Shown: in pieces, positions 18,555 through 27,702 of the stretch | How positions within the stretch are numbered: position 1 is the first letter of the stretch | How the letters are laid out: the number at the start of each line of letters is the position of its first letter | Origin: Lentisphaeria bacterium | GTDB taxonomy: Bacteria; Verrucomicrobiota; Lentisphaeria; Victivallales; Victivallaceae | Direction of reading: 5' to 3' | DNA: 64,000 nt | NCBI GenBank assembly: GCA_022768375.1 | Contig: JALEMG010000010.1 | Coordinates: forward strand, 62,001 to 126,000 | The notes under the pieces: generated by a model | Databases searched by the model: none | What the model saw: only the letters and a program-made list of their open reading frames with translations | Told to the model about the DNA's origin: nothing | Translations under genes and position numbers: made by a program

Positions 18555-19586
18555 TCACTCCTCCAGAATGAACGGTTCTCCGGCCACCCGGCTCAGCGCG
18601 TTGAGGTGCGGCAGTCCCCGTCCCGAATCCCGCCAGTCGGACGGCGCGGTGGGGATGTCGTAGAAGTTCAGTCTCTGCATCATCTCGATGGCGGATTCGC
18701 CGCCGGGCGGATTCTTGCATTCCGACTCCGCGTATGTTTGATTGGCCGCCGGATCGAATTTCACCAGTTTGCGGTGGGGGATCTGCACCAGATCCAGAAA
18801 GAACCCGGCCAGAAACACCGCCTTGCCGCCGGGAATTTTCACCGCGGCGGCGATTTCCGCGTCGTCGGCGCGGGAGTTGTAGAGTACGCCGTTCTCCTTG
18901 CGGGTGAATTTGGGGTACCCGCTTAAAATCTGTTTCCTCCGGCGCGGCCATTCGTCCCGGATCGCGGCGTTGTCAGCGCTCAGCATGTCCTCGTAGAATT
19001 TCCCCGGGCCGGTGATGCCGACCCGCCGGAACAACTGGAGTAGTTCCCCGCGGCGCAGGACGCCGCGAAATTCGGTGAGCACATGGAAGCGGCTGCTCTC
19101 GGGCAGATTGTTCAGCAGCCAGAGCGGCATCTGCCGCACCTGCCGCACGTCCACCAGCGCGAACGTGCGGCTTCTGGTGTTGTAAAGCAGATTGCCCAAG
19201 TGAAAGTCGGAGTGAAGAAAACCTTTGGCCAACAAGGATTTCGCCAGATCCGCGATGGTTTCGAAGAACGCCATGTCCGGCAGTTCGTGCCGCAGGAACT
19301 CATCCACCGCAACGCTGTCGGCAAAGGACCCGGTAACGAGATAGTTTCCGTCGGCGCCCCGACCGCAGAAAAGGTGATTGACCACCGGCAGACCCGCTTC
19401 CCTCAGCCGCCGGGCCGTGGCGAACTCCCGGGCGAATCCGTGATTGCTCCGGCGGTCGAACTTGATGAAGTAGTCCCCGTGCCGCCGGACCTCCCGGACC
19501 GCGCTGGACTTGACCGGGACGGCTTCGCGGAACATGGCTTCCACTTCTTCCACCGTGAATGTTTCCGTGCTGTTGTCGTAACTCAT
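18555..19586 (-). CDS. WaaP/Kdo-kinase-like lipopolysaccharide kinase family protein
   Basis: The fold is that of a protein-kinase-like sugar kinase. Residues near 40 hold the Lys strand (DYFIKFDRRSN), the catalytic loop is KGFLHSDFHLGNLLYN (HxDxxxxN), and the metal-binding Asp follows in FALVDVRQVR. This is the WaaP/KdkA family, which phosphorylates heptose or Kdo in the lipopolysaccharide core on the cytoplasmic side. Length is 343 residues. The start ATG overlaps the rsmD stop by four bases and the stop lies two bases before the yifB GTG, so the three are one operon. It may instead act on another glycoconjugate. Confidence 0.8.
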   Translation of the reverse strand: MSYDNSTETFTVEEVEAMFREAVPVKSSAVREVRRHGDYFIKFDRRSNHGFAREFATARRLREAGLPVVNHLFCGRGADGNYLVTGSFADSVAVDEFLRHELPDMAFFETIADLAKSLLAKGFLHSDFHLGNLLYNTRSRTFALVDVRQVRQMPLWLLNNLPESSRFHVLTEFRGVLRRGELLQLFRRVGITGPGKFYEDMLSADNAAIRDEWPRRRKQILSGYPKFTRKENGVLYNSRADDAEIAAAVKIPGGKAVFLAGFFLDLVQIPHRKLVKFDPAANQTYAESECKNPPGGESAIEMMQRLNFYDIPTAPSDWRDSGRGLPHLNALSRVAGEPFILEE

Positions 19587-20152
19587 TTGATCTTTCCCAA
19601 TAAAAACATCGTCCCTCCGAACCGGCGGAACTCCGCGTCGTTCAGCGCCTCATTGCCCAAAAAGTCCCCCATCGCCCCCGGCGTGTCCGGGATCTCCCAG
19701 ACGAGGCGGGCGCCGCTCAGTTCCGCCCGGAACCGCGCATCCGACGTCAGCGCTCCGAAGTGCGCCCCCGACCGGGAGTACGGCGGATCGGCGAATACGA
19801 GGTTCGGCGGCGCGGGGAGACGGTCCAGATAGCGCGCCGGAACCAGCGCGTCGAAATCCAGCACCGTCATCCGGCTCTCCGTCCCGGCGGCGGCGACCCG
19901 GCGGCAGTTTTCCCGAATGCATTTCAGATGCCGGGGATCATTCTCCACCATCACGACCGCGGCGGCTCCCCGGCTGGCGGCTTCCAGCGCCAACGCGCCG
20001 GTGCCGGCGAAAAGGTCCAGCACCGTCATTCCGGAGAAATCCCCCAGACTGTCGAACAACGCTTTGCGCGCCCGGATCGCGGTGGGCCTGACTTCCCAGT
20101 CGGTCGGCGCGTCAAGTTCAATATTTCTGGCGGTTCCGGCAATGATTCTCAT
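19583..20152 (-). CDS. rsmD: 16S rRNA (guanine-966 N2)-methyltransferase RsmD
   Basis: RsmD methylates G966 of 16S rRNA using SAM. The N-terminal MRIIAGTARNIEL matches the family's RIIaG..rgr..L opening, and TVLDLFAGTGALALEA is the SAM-binding loop. The catalytic motif is FADPPYSRSG (DPPY). The length is 189 residues. I use the ATG at 20152, because the upstream part of the open frame adds a non-family sequence. A promoter (TTGAAA, TATTAT) lies 45 bases upstream. It leads an operon with the WaaP-like kinase and yifB and is divergent from prmA, another methyltransferase of the translation machinery. Confidence 0.93.
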   Translation of the reverse strand: MRIIAGTARNIELDAPTDWEVRPTAIRARKALFDSLGDFSGMTVLDLFAGTGALALEAASRGAAAVVMVENDPRHLKCIRENCRRVAAAGTESRMTVLDFDALVPARYLDRLPAPPNLVFADPPYSRSGAHFGALTSDARFRAELSGARLVWEIPDTPGAMGDFLGNEALNDAEFRRFGGTMFLLGKIK

Positions 20153-20196
20153 GGATGTGTCTGCCCGGGCCTTTCCGTGGTTCACACTGTTCGCGG

Positions 20197-20225
20197 ATAA
20201 TATAACGCGCCAAATGGAATTTTCA
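20197..20225 (-). promoter_or_regulatory. putative promoter of rsmD
   Basis: On the minus strand TTGAAA (20220-20225), 17 bases, TATTAT (20197-20202), within the larger string TTATATTATC. Confidence 0.6.
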
Positions 20226-20246
20226 ACGGAAAGAGGGAGGGGGGAA

Positions 20247-20275
20247 CTTTAAAAACCGTGATTTTCGTGGTATGT
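20247..20275 (+). promoter_or_regulatory. possible promoter of prmA
   Basis: TTTAAA (20247-20252), 17 bases, TATGTT (20270-20275). Transcription would begin near 20282, almost on the ATG at 20283. This favours the downstream GTG at 20319 as the prmA start. Confidence 0.4.
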
Positions 20276-20318
20276 TAGGAAGATGTCATCAGAGGTTTTT
20301 CATGGAAGGAGACCGCTT

Positions 20319-21194
20319 GTGAGCGATGAACTGCTTTTCTGCATTCCGCTGGAGGACCCCTCCGGGGATTGGGAGACCGCGCCGGAACTGCTGAGCGCGC
20401 TGGAGGTGGAGTTCAGCAGCAATTTCGACCGGGAGACCGGTGCTGTCCGCCATACGGTGTACACCTCGAGCCGGGAGGCGGCGGACGCCGAGTGCGCCCG
20501 ACTGCGGACAGTGCTTCCCGTGTGGCGTGAACTCGGGGTGGAGTTGCGCATGGGGGAGGTGTTTCCCCTGCGCAAAGCGGAGTGGGCCGAGGCGTGGAAG
20601 CGGTATTTTCACCCGGTGGAAATTTCGGAACGTCTGATGGTCCGCCCCGCGTGGCGCGACGAGGCCCCGCGTCCCGGCCAGCGGGTGCTCACGATCAATC
20701 CGGGCATGAGTTTCGGCACCGGACAGCATGCCACGACGCTGTTCTGTCTCCGGCAGATCGACCGATTGGCCGCTCCGGGCAGAAGTCTGCTGGACGCGGG
20801 GTGCGGTTCCGGGATCTTGGCGATCGCCGCCGGATTGCTGGGGTACGGACGGATCGATGCATTCGATTTCGATCCGGAGGCGGTCGCGGCGGCCGGAGAG
20901 AATATCCGGCTCAACGGCCTGTCGGACCGGATCGTTCCCGAACTCGGCAACGCCGCCGACTGGCGGGCCGGGGGCGGGCGTTACGATGTGGTCTGCGCCA
21001 ATCTGCTCGGCCATCTGCTGATCGCGTTCCGCTTCAACATCGCCGGCTGGGTCGCCCCCGGCGGCCATCTGGTGCTGGCGGGGATCCTGGAAAGGGATTT
21101 TCCCAAAGTCGGCGCCGCGTATGCCGAACTCGGATTGACGGAAGTGGAACGCTTTACCGACCGGGAATGGACCGGCGGCGTGTTCCGCAGTTGA
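20319..21194 (+). CDS. prmA: ribosomal protein L11 methyltransferase PrmA
   Basis: PrmA trimethylates ribosomal protein L11. The N-terminal substrate domain runs to about residue 95. The catalytic domain holds GMSFGTGQHATTLFCL, the diagnostic PrmA loop, then LLDAGCGSGILAIAA for SAM, and DVVCANLLGHLLI where the family has NIL. I chose the GTG at 20319 because AAGGAG lies seven bases upstream; the ATG at 20283 gives 12 more residues but sits at the likely transcription start. The length is 291 residues. It is divergent from rsmD and directly upstream of the glycogen operon, whose own promoter begins at the prmA stop codon. Confidence 0.93.
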   Translation: MSDELLFCIPLEDPSGDWETAPELLSALEVEFSSNFDRETGAVRHTVYTSSREAADAECARLRTVLPVWRELGVELRMGEVFPLRKAEWAEAWKRYFHPVEISERLMVRPAWRDEAPRPGQRVLTINPGMSFGTGQHATTLFCLRQIDRLAAPGRSLLDAGCGSGILAIAAGLLGYGRIDAFDFDPEAVAAAGENIRLNGLSDRIVPELGNAADWRAGGGRYDVVCANLLGHLLIAFRFNIAGWVAPGGHLVLAGILERDFPKVGAAYAELGLTEVERFTDREWTGGVFRS

Positions 21195-21219
21195 AAAAAC
21201 GGGCCCGGCGCAGTATATT
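21191..21219 (+). promoter_or_regulatory. promoter of the glycogen operon
   Basis: TTGAAA (21191-21196), exactly 17 bases, TATATT (21214-21219), close to the sigma-70 consensus. The -35 overlaps the prmA stop codon. The leader to the first ATG is about 60 bases. Confidence 0.75.
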
Positions 21220-21287
21220 ATATCTTTAGGTGTACGCGGCGGAGGCGTCGGATTGTTTCAAACCCCATCAGGAAAGGAGTCCGTAAA

Positions 21288-21569
21288 ATGGCTGAGAAAA
21301 ATTTCCGGCGGGCAGTGATCCTGTATTACAAGGACATGCCTGGAAAAAATGTTTGTGTCGCCGGCGATTTCAGCGGGTGGCAGCCCGGACGGAAACTTGA
21401 GGACAGAAAGGGCGATGGAGCGTATCGCTGCCGTTTGCTGCTTCCCCCCGGCGAGTACCAGTACAAATTTCTGGTCGACGGAGAGTGGCGTTCCGACCCG
21501 GAAAACCCGAACTTCGTCCCCAATGAGTTCGGCTCGCTGAACAGTGTGCTGATCGTAGAAGAAAAGTAA
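21288..21569 (+). CDS. stand-alone glycogen-binding (CBM48/AMPK-type) protein
   Basis: The 93-residue protein is a single early-set carbohydrate-binding module of the CBM48/AMPK glycogen-binding type: VCVAGDFSGWQPG, then GAYRCRLLLPPGEYQYKFLVDGEWRSDPEN, ending FGSLNSVLIVEE. The GDFSGW and YKFLVDG segments hold the aromatic residues that bind the glucan. There is no catalytic domain. It has a strong AAAGGAG and opens the glycogen operon, followed 24 bases later by a glucan phosphorylase. It may tether operon enzymes to glycogen or act as a regulatory subunit; that role is inferred from context. Confidence 0.88.
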   Translation: MAEKNFRRAVILYYKDMPGKNVCVAGDFSGWQPGRKLEDRKGDGAYRCRLLLPPGEYQYKFLVDGEWRSDPENPNFVPNEFGSLNSVLIVEEK

Positions 21570-21593
21570 TCAACAACGGAACCCTGGCAAACC

Positions 21594-24140
21594 ATGGCAC
21601 TTCAACTTTACAACGTCGCTCCCCGAATCCCCTCGGAACTGGAATTTCTGGAAAAACTCGCCGGCAACATCTGGTGGTGCTGGCATCCGCTGGCGGTGGA
21701 ACTTTTCGTCCGCATGGATCCGGGGCTCTGGCGGGAGGTGAACGGAAACGCCAGGATGTTCCTGCGCAAAGTCTCCGGCCGGAGGCTGATCGAATTGTCC
21801 CATGACGCCGGGTTCCTGCGTCACCTGAAAAACGTGCAGGCCGAATTCGACCGGCAGGTCGGCAAGGTGACCGCCCCGGCAGACCGCAACGTCGCGTACT
21901 TTTCTCTGGAATACGGCATTCACGAGAGCATTCCGATCTTTTCCGGCGGACTGGGCGTGCTGGCCGGCGACCACCTCAAAGCCGCCAGCGACATGAATCT
22001 GCCGCTGGTCGCGGTGGGACTGCTCTACCGGCAGGGGTACTTCCGGCAGGTGCTGGACCGCACCGGTCTGCAGATGGAGCACTACCCCGTGGCGGAGATC
22101 CACGATCTGCCGGTGACCCGCGGCTGCGACCCGCAGGGCGAACCTGTCACCATCAGCATGCCGCTGGGCGAGCGGACGCTCTATGCCGCCGCATGGGTGC
22201 TGTGGGTGGGCAACGTGCCGCTGGTGCTGCTGGATACCGAACTGCCCCAGAATCCGCCCGATCTGCGGGAGGTGACCTGGCGGCTGTACGGCGGCGACAA
22301 GCGGATGCGGCTCCATCAGGAACTCCTGCTCGGCATCGGCGGCGTCAAGGCTCTGCTGGCCATGGGGTTCAACCCGGAGGTCTGCCACATGAACGAGGGG
22401 CACGCCGGATTCCTCTCCCTTGCCCGGCTGGAACACCTGGTCAACGATTTGAATTACGACCCGGACGTGGCGCTGGAGGTGGTGTGGCGTTCCAATATCT
22501 TCACCACTCACACTCCGGTGCCGGCGGGCAACGAGGTTTTCGACATCAATCTGGTCCGTCCGTATCTGGCGCCTTTCGCCAAGGCCGCCAAGTTCGACCC
22601 GGAGCGGATCATTTCGTGGGGGGTGCCGATCACCTCCCGGGGACATGCTTCGGAGATGTCGATGACCGTATTCGGACTGCGGATGGCGGCCAACTACAGC
22701 AACGGCGTGAGCAAACTTCACGGCGAAGTCGCCCGGGCGATGTGGAAGCACCTCTGGCCGCAGCGGTCGGCGGCGGAAATTCCCATCGGGCACATCACCA
22801 ACGGGGTCCATATCACCTCATGGGTCTCCTCCCGGTACTGCCAACTTTACGAACGCTACCTCAGCCACCGCTGGCTGAGCAACCCGGACATCGTGCAGTT
22901 GACCTCCGAACTGGCCGCGCTGCCGGATGACGAATTGTGGACCACGCACGAGTTGTGCCGACAGTCCCTGATCCGCTATGTCCGGCAACTGGTCAAACGT
23001 AACTTCCGTTACATGACCGGTTCTCCGGCGGACATGGACAAGAAGCGCCCGCTGCTTCAGCCGGACGCGCTGACCATCGGATTCGCCCGCCGGTTCGCTA
23101 CCTACAAGCGCGGCACGCTGCTGCTGCGGGATCGGGAGAGACTGCTTGCGCTGCTGCGGGACAAGAACCGCCCGGTTCAGTTCATTTTCGCCGGCAAAGC
23201 CCACCCCGCGGACAACGAGGGCAAACAACTTATCCGGCAGTTGATCGAATTCGCCCAGCAGGAGAACGTCCAGCACAAGTTCGTCTTTCTGGAGAACTAC
23301 GACATCGGCATGGCCCGCCATCTGGTGCAGGGCGTGGATGTCTGGCTCAACACCCCCCGGCGGCCGCAGGAAGCCAGCGGCACCAGCGGCATGAAAGCCG
23401 CGATCAACGGCGTCGTCAACTGCAGCATCCTCGACGGCTGGTGGGCCGAAGCCTACAACGGCGAGAACGGCTGGGCGATCGAGGGCAACGATTACTACAC
23501 CGAGGACGAAGACCGGGACAATTTCGAGAGTCAGCAGTTGTTCAATCTGCTGGAAAACGAGATCATTCCCTGCTTCTACGAGCGGATCGGCAGCGACCTG
23601 CCGACCCGCTGGGTCGCCCGGATGAAAGCGTCCATCGCCACCGGGCTGGGATTTTTCTCCAGCGCCCGCATGGTGGGCGACTACAACCGCAAATACTATC
23701 AGCCGGCGGGCAAGGCCTACGAGCAACTTACCGCCGACAACGCGGCGGCCGCGGCGAAACTGGTGGCCGCAAAGCGGCGGTTGGTGGAGAACTTCCTCGG
23801 CGACAAACTCTCCGTCGGCAATCCGGTGGTGCAGGGGTCGCTTTCCGATCTCCACGTCGGGGACAGGATCGCCGTCACCGTCACCGTCAATCTCGGCGCG
23901 CTGCGCCCGGACGAGGTGGAGGTGGATGCCTACAGCGGCAGCGCCGACGCCCATAACGAACTGACCGACAGCACCGCCACGGCGCTCGCCATGGTGGAGG
24001 ACCGCGGCAACGGCGAATACCTGTACGGCGGCGAGGTGGAATGCGGCGTGGCCGGGCGTTTCGGTCTGACCGCGAGGATCAAGGCCGCCGGCAGGGATTG
24101 GGACAACAGCGTGCCCGGATTCATGTGCTGGCCGCGCTGA
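21594..24140 (+). CDS. glgP: alpha-glucan (glycogen) phosphorylase, DUF3417 type
   Basis: The enzyme releases glucose-1-phosphate from glycogen with PLP as cofactor. The N-terminal 100 residues are the DUF3417 segment (NIWWCWHPLAVELF) found in the shorter bacterial class. The core has YFSLEYGIHESIPIFSGGLGVLAGD in outline, VCHMNEGHAGF and FTTHTPVPAGNEVF. The PLP lysine is Lys601 in ASGTSGMKAAINGV. At 848 residues it has about 100 extra C-terminal residues (after about 740) that look like a beta-rich accessory region. It is second in the glycogen operon. Phosphorylase and synthase are co-transcribed, so turnover must be set by allostery or by the CBM48 protein rather than by separate promoters. 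Confidence 0.95.
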   Translation: MALQLYNVAPRIPSELEFLEKLAGNIWWCWHPLAVELFVRMDPGLWREVNGNARMFLRKVSGRRLIELSHDAGFLRHLKNVQAEFDRQVGKVTAPADRNVAYFSLEYGIHESIPIFSGGLGVLAGDHLKAASDMNLPLVAVGLLYRQGYFRQVLDRTGLQMEHYPVAEIHDLPVTRGCDPQGEPVTISMPLGERTLYAAAWVLWVGNVPLVLLDTELPQNPPDLREVTWRLYGGDKRMRLHQELLLGIGGVKALLAMGFNPEVCHMNEGHAGFLSLARLEHLVNDLNYDPDVALEVVWRSNIFTTHTPVPAGNEVFDINLVRPYLAPFAKAAKFDPERIISWGVPITSRGHASEMSMTVFGLRMAANYSNGVSKLHGEVARAMWKHLWPQRSAAEIPIGHITNGVHITSWVSSRYCQLYERYLSHRWLSNPDIVQLTSELAALPDDELWTTHELCRQSLIRYVRQLVKRNFRYMTGSPADMDKKRPLLQPDALTIGFARRFATYKRGTLLLRDRERLLALLRDKNRPVQFIFAGKAHPADNEGKQLIRQLIEFAQQENVQHKFVFLENYDIGMARHLVQGVDVWLNTPRRPQEASGTSGMKAAINGVVNCSILDGWWAEAYNGENGWAIEGNDYYTEDEDRDNFESQQLFNLLENEIIPCFYERIGSDLPTRWVARMKASIATGLGFFSSARMVGDYNRKYYQPAGKAYEQLTADNAAAAAKLVAAKRRLVENFLGDKLSVGNPVVQGSLSDLHVGDRIAVTVTVNLGALRPDEVEVDAYSGSADAHNELTDSTATALAMVEDRGNGEYLYGGEVECGVAGRFGLTARIKAAGRDWDNSVPGFMCWPR

Positions 24141-24165
24141 AAATCGGAACGGGAAGGGAGAGACG

Positions 24166-25701
24166 ATGTGGCGGGTGAAAAAAAGCGAACCGCGCATTCT
24201 GGTGGTGACTCCGGAGATTACTTCGCTGCCCGCCGGGATGAGCGCGATGGGCTCCTATCTGCGGGCGAAAGCCGGCGGGCTGGCGGACGTTTCCGCCGCG
24301 CTGGTGGGCGCGCTGTACCGGCAGGGGGCGGACGTGCATGTGGCGCTGCCGCATTACCGGAAAATGTTTCACATCGACGTCGGCAATCTCATCAGCGACG
24401 AGTTGCGCGTCTACATGAGCAATTTGCACAACAGCCGGATTCATCTGGCCGAGGACCGGATATTCTACTACCGGGATTCGGTGTACAGCAACTATTCCGG
24501 CGATACGTTCATGCAGTCGCTGGCGTTTCAGCGTGAAGTCATCAACAACATCATCCCCCAGGTCAAACCGGATCTGATCCACTGCAACGACTGGATGACC
24601 GGACTGATCCCCGCCGCCGCGAGGCGGATGGGCATTCCGTGTCTTTTCACCGTCCACAATATCCATACCCAGAAGCGGACGCTGGCGCAGATCGAGGACC
24701 GGGGCATCGACGCGGCTCCCTTCTGGCAGTATTTGTATTATGACCGGCCGCCGTACAATTACGAGGAGAGCCGGGGGACCAACCCGGTGGACTTCCTCAC
24801 CAGCGGGATCTTCGCCGCGCACTTCATCAATACGGTGAGCCCGACGTTTCTGCGGGAAATCGTGGACGGGCGGCACGACTTCGTGCCGGACAACATCCGG
24901 CGGGAGATCGCCGGGAAGTTCCACGCCGGATGCGCCGGCGGAATTCTCAACGCCCCGGACGCGGGCTGTGACCCGGCGATCGACGAATTTCTTGAGACGA
25001 AGTATACCGGCGCCAACTGCGTCGAAGGCAAAAAGGTGAACAAGATCGCGTTTCAGGCCCGGACCGGGCTGAAAGTCGATCAGCATGCGCCGCTGTTCTT
25101 CTGGCCTCACCGTCTGGATCCGGTGCAGAAGGGGTGTCAACTGCTGGCCGACCTGACGTACGATATCGTCCACCGCTACTGGGACGACGGACTGCAGATC
25201 GCCATTGTCGCCGACGGCGAATACCAGAAAGTCTTCCGGGACATCATCGCGTATCACAATTTCTACGACCGGGTGATGGTGTGCGATTTCGACGAGGAGT
25301 TGTCCCATCTCGGATTCGCGGCGTCGGACTTCATGCTGATGCCTTCGCGGTTCGAACCGTGCGGACTGCCTCAGATGACCTGTCAATACTACGGTTCGTT
25401 GCCGGTGGTCCACGATACCGGCGGTCTGCACGACACGGTGGACCATCTCTCCGGGGACGGGAACAGCGGCAACGGCTTCGTGTTTCGGGACTACGACCGC
25501 GGCGGGTTGAGTTGGGGCGTGGACGAGGCGATGCGTTTCCACCGCCGGGACCCGGAGTGGAAGGCCCGGGTCGTCGCCCGGATCATGGACGAGGCCAAAG
25601 TGCGGTTCAATCACGATGTGACCGCGCAGGCGTACATCCGCATCTACGAATCCATGCTGGCGCGGCCGCTGATCAATCCCCACCACACGCAGGGGCGGTA
25701 G
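24166..25701 (+). CDS. glgA: glycogen synthase GlgA (GT5)
   Basis: GlgA transfers glucose from a nucleotide sugar to glycogen. The N-terminal nucleotide-sugar loop KAGGLADV is at residues 35-42 and VHNIHTQKR lies in the N-terminal Rossmann domain. The C-terminal domain carries FFWPHRLDPVQKG and the catalytic loop FMLMPSRFEPCGLPQMTCQYYGSLPVV in outline. The length is 511 residues, slightly long. The usual GWDP-like positions are altered to a Cys-containing segment near 250-285, so the sugar donor (ADP- or UDP-glucose) is not certain. It directly abuts the branching enzyme, whose ATG follows the stop without a gap. Confidence 0.93.
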   Translation: MWRVKKSEPRILVVTPEITSLPAGMSAMGSYLRAKAGGLADVSAALVGALYRQGADVHVALPHYRKMFHIDVGNLISDELRVYMSNLHNSRIHLAEDRIFYYRDSVYSNYSGDTFMQSLAFQREVINNIIPQVKPDLIHCNDWMTGLIPAAARRMGIPCLFTVHNIHTQKRTLAQIEDRGIDAAPFWQYLYYDRPPYNYEESRGTNPVDFLTSGIFAAHFINTVSPTFLREIVDGRHDFVPDNIRREIAGKFHAGCAGGILNAPDAGCDPAIDEFLETKYTGANCVEGKKVNKIAFQARTGLKVDQHAPLFFWPHRLDPVQKGCQLLADLTYDIVHRYWDDGLQIAIVADGEYQKVFRDIIAYHNFYDRVMVCDFDEELSHLGFAASDFMLMPSRFEPCGLPQMTCQYYGSLPVVHDTGGLHDTVDHLSGDGNSGNGFVFRDYDRGGLSWGVDEAMRFHRRDPEWKARVVARIMDEAKVRFNHDVTAQAYIRIYESMLARPLINPHHTQGR

Positions 25702-27702
25702 ATGGGATTCGTCCGCCGCTGCAATCGGATCGCGCCGTTGTCGGCGGACGGGTATCTTGCGCCGTATGCCGAATTTCTCCGCCGCCGCAGGGAAGCGGCG
25801 GAACGGGAGGCCGTCCGGCTGAGCGGAGGCCGGACCGGAGGGCTGGCGGCATTCGCGGACGGGGCGGAATTTTTCGGACTGCACCGGCGGCGCGGGAAGT
25901 GGATTTTCCGGGAATACGCGCCGCACGCGGAGGAGATTTTTCTGGTCGGAGATTTCTCGAACTGGGAACGCCGGGAGGCGTTTCGCCTGAAGCGTCTGCC
26001 GCACGGCGTCTGGGAAGGGGTGTTTCCGGCGGCGGCTTTTGCCCACGGAATGCACTACAAGATGGACGTGCGCTGGCCGGGCGGCGGCGGACTGCGGATC
26101 CCCGTTTACGCGAACTGGGTGAAACAGGACCCGGAGAGCAAACTTTTTTCCGCGGCGGTCTGGGCGCCGGACCGTCCGTACCGCTTTCGGAATCCGGCGC
26201 CGCCGCCGACGCATCCGGTGATCTACGAAGCCCATCCGGGCATGGCGCAGGAGGAGCCGAAAGTCGGTTCCTTTGAGGAGTTCCGCCGCCTCATCCTGCC
26301 GGAGATCGCCCGCAAAGGGTACAACACCGTGCAGTTGATGGCGGTGATGGAACATCCTTATTACGGCAGTTTCGGCTATCATGTGGCAAATTTTTTCGCG
26401 GTGTCCAGCCGCTTCGGGACCCCGGACGACTTCAAGCGTCTGGTCGACGACGCTCACGGGCTCGGACTGCGGGTCGTCATGGATCTGGTCCACTCCCACG
26501 CGGTGAAGAATGAGGCCGAGGGACCGGCCGCCATCGACGGTTCGCGGCGGACGTACTTTCGGGAGGAGGAGCACCCGGCGTGGGATTCACTGCTGTTCGA
26601 TTACGGCAGCGACGCGGTCAAGCGTCTGCTGCTCTCCAACTGCCGGTATTTTCTGGAGGAGTATCGTCTGGACGGGTTCCGGTTCGACGGCGTGACCAGC
26701 ATGCTGTACCGCCACCACGGGCTGGGGCGCTGTTTCACCTCGTATGCCGATTACTTCGGGGACGAGGTGGACGAAACCGCGCTGACGTACCTGACGCTGG
26801 CCAACCGGTTGATCCACGAACTTCGCCCGGACGCGGTCACCATCGCGGAAGACGTCAGCGGCATGCCGGGACTGGCGAATCCGGAGGGGGCGGGATTCGA
26901 TTACCGGATGGCGATGGGCGTGACGGACATGTGGTTCAAACTGCTGGACCGCCCGGACGAGACTTGGAACATGTTTCAACTCTACGGGGAACTGACCAAC
27001 CGGCGCCGGGACGAGCGTTCCATCAGTTATGTGGAATGCCACGATCAAGCCATCGTCGGCGGGCAGACCGCGCTTTTCCGCATGACCGGCGCGGCGATCT
27101 ATACCGGGATGCACCGGGATTCCGGCGATCCGGCGGTCGACCGGGCGGTGGCGCTGCACAAAATGATGCGGCTGGCGACGGCGGCGACGGCGGGGCAGGG
27201 GTATCTGAATTTCATGGGCAACGAATTCGGTCACCCCGAGTGGATCGACATGCCCCGGGCAGGCAACAACTGGAGCATGGCGCATGCCCGGCGGCAATGG
27301 AGTCTGGAAAAAGACGAGACGCTGCGCTTCTCCCAACTGGCGGCCTTTGACCGGGAACTGATCAGGATGATCGGGGAGGATGGGTTCTACGACGCGGTGG
27401 TGCAGACGGTGCGGATCGACAACGGCGGCAAGATCATCGCGTTTGAGCGCAACGGGCTCTGGTTCTTTTTCAATTTCCATCCCGTTCAAGCCTATACGGA
27501 TTGCGAGATCGAGGTTCTGGCCGGGAGTTACGCCACGGTACTGGACAGTGACGATGCCGCGTTCGGCGGATTCGCCCGGCGTACGCCCGGACAGCGCTAC
27601 TTTACCTTGCCCCGACCCTCCGGAGAAGTCGTGTCCCTGTACCTTCCGCCCCGCACCGCGCTGGTCCTCCGTTCACTTCTTTTCTCGCAGGAAAAGAAGT
27701 GA
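25702..27702 (+). CDS. 1,4-alpha-glucan branching enzyme, eukaryotic-like GH13_8 type
   Basis: The 666-residue enzyme forms alpha-1,6 branches. Order: an N-terminal segment, a CBM48 domain (about residues 60-150, ILVGDFSNWERRE-like), then the GH13 barrel. VIYEAHPGMAQEEPKVG, GYNTVQLMAVMEHPYYGSFGYHV and VMDLVHSHAVKN are typical of the eukaryotic branching-enzyme group rather than E. coli GlgB. Catalytic residues are Asp329 (FRFDGVTSM), Glu383 (TIAEDVSG) and Asp448 (VECHDQA). The last codons (SLLFSQEKK) fall inside an 11-base inverted repeat, so the C-terminal tail may come from a repeat element. It is the final gene of the glycogen operon. Confidence 0.93.
   Translation: MGFVRRCNRIAPLSADGYLAPYAEFLRRRREAAEREAVRLSGGRTGGLAAFADGAEFFGLHRRRGKWIFREYAPHAEEIFLVGDFSNWERREAFRLKRLPHGVWEGVFPAAAFAHGMHYKMDVRWPGGGGLRIPVYANWVKQDPESKLFSAAVWAPDRPYRFRNPAPPPTHPVIYEAHPGMAQEEPKVGSFEEFRRLILPEIARKGYNTVQLMAVMEHPYYGSFGYHVANFFAVSSRFGTPDDFKRLVDDAHGLGLRVVMDLVHSHAVKNEAEGPAAIDGSRRTYFREEEHPAWDSLLFDYGSDAVKRLLLSNCRYFLEEYRLDGFRFDGVTSMLYRHHGLGRCFTSYADYFGDEVDETALTYLTLANRLIHELRPDAVTIAEDVSGMPGLANPEGAGFDYRMAMGVTDMWFKLLDRPDETWNMFQLYGELTNRRRDERSISYVECHDQAIVGGQTALFRMTGAAIYTGMHRDSGDPAVDRAVALHKMMRLATAATAGQGYLNFMGNEFGHPEWIDMPRAGNNWSMAHARRQWSLEKDETLRFSQLAAFDRELIRMIGEDGFYDAVVQTVRIDNGGKIIAFERNGLWFFFNFHPVQAYTDCEIEVLAGSYATVLDSDDAAFGGFARRTPGQRYFTLPRPSGEVVSLYLPPRTALVLRSLLFSQEKK

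Noticed and set aside
24121-26574. 817-codon minus-strand frame across the glycogen genes
   Set aside because: It is antisense to glgA and the branching enzyme, whose catalytic motifs are all present on the plus strand.
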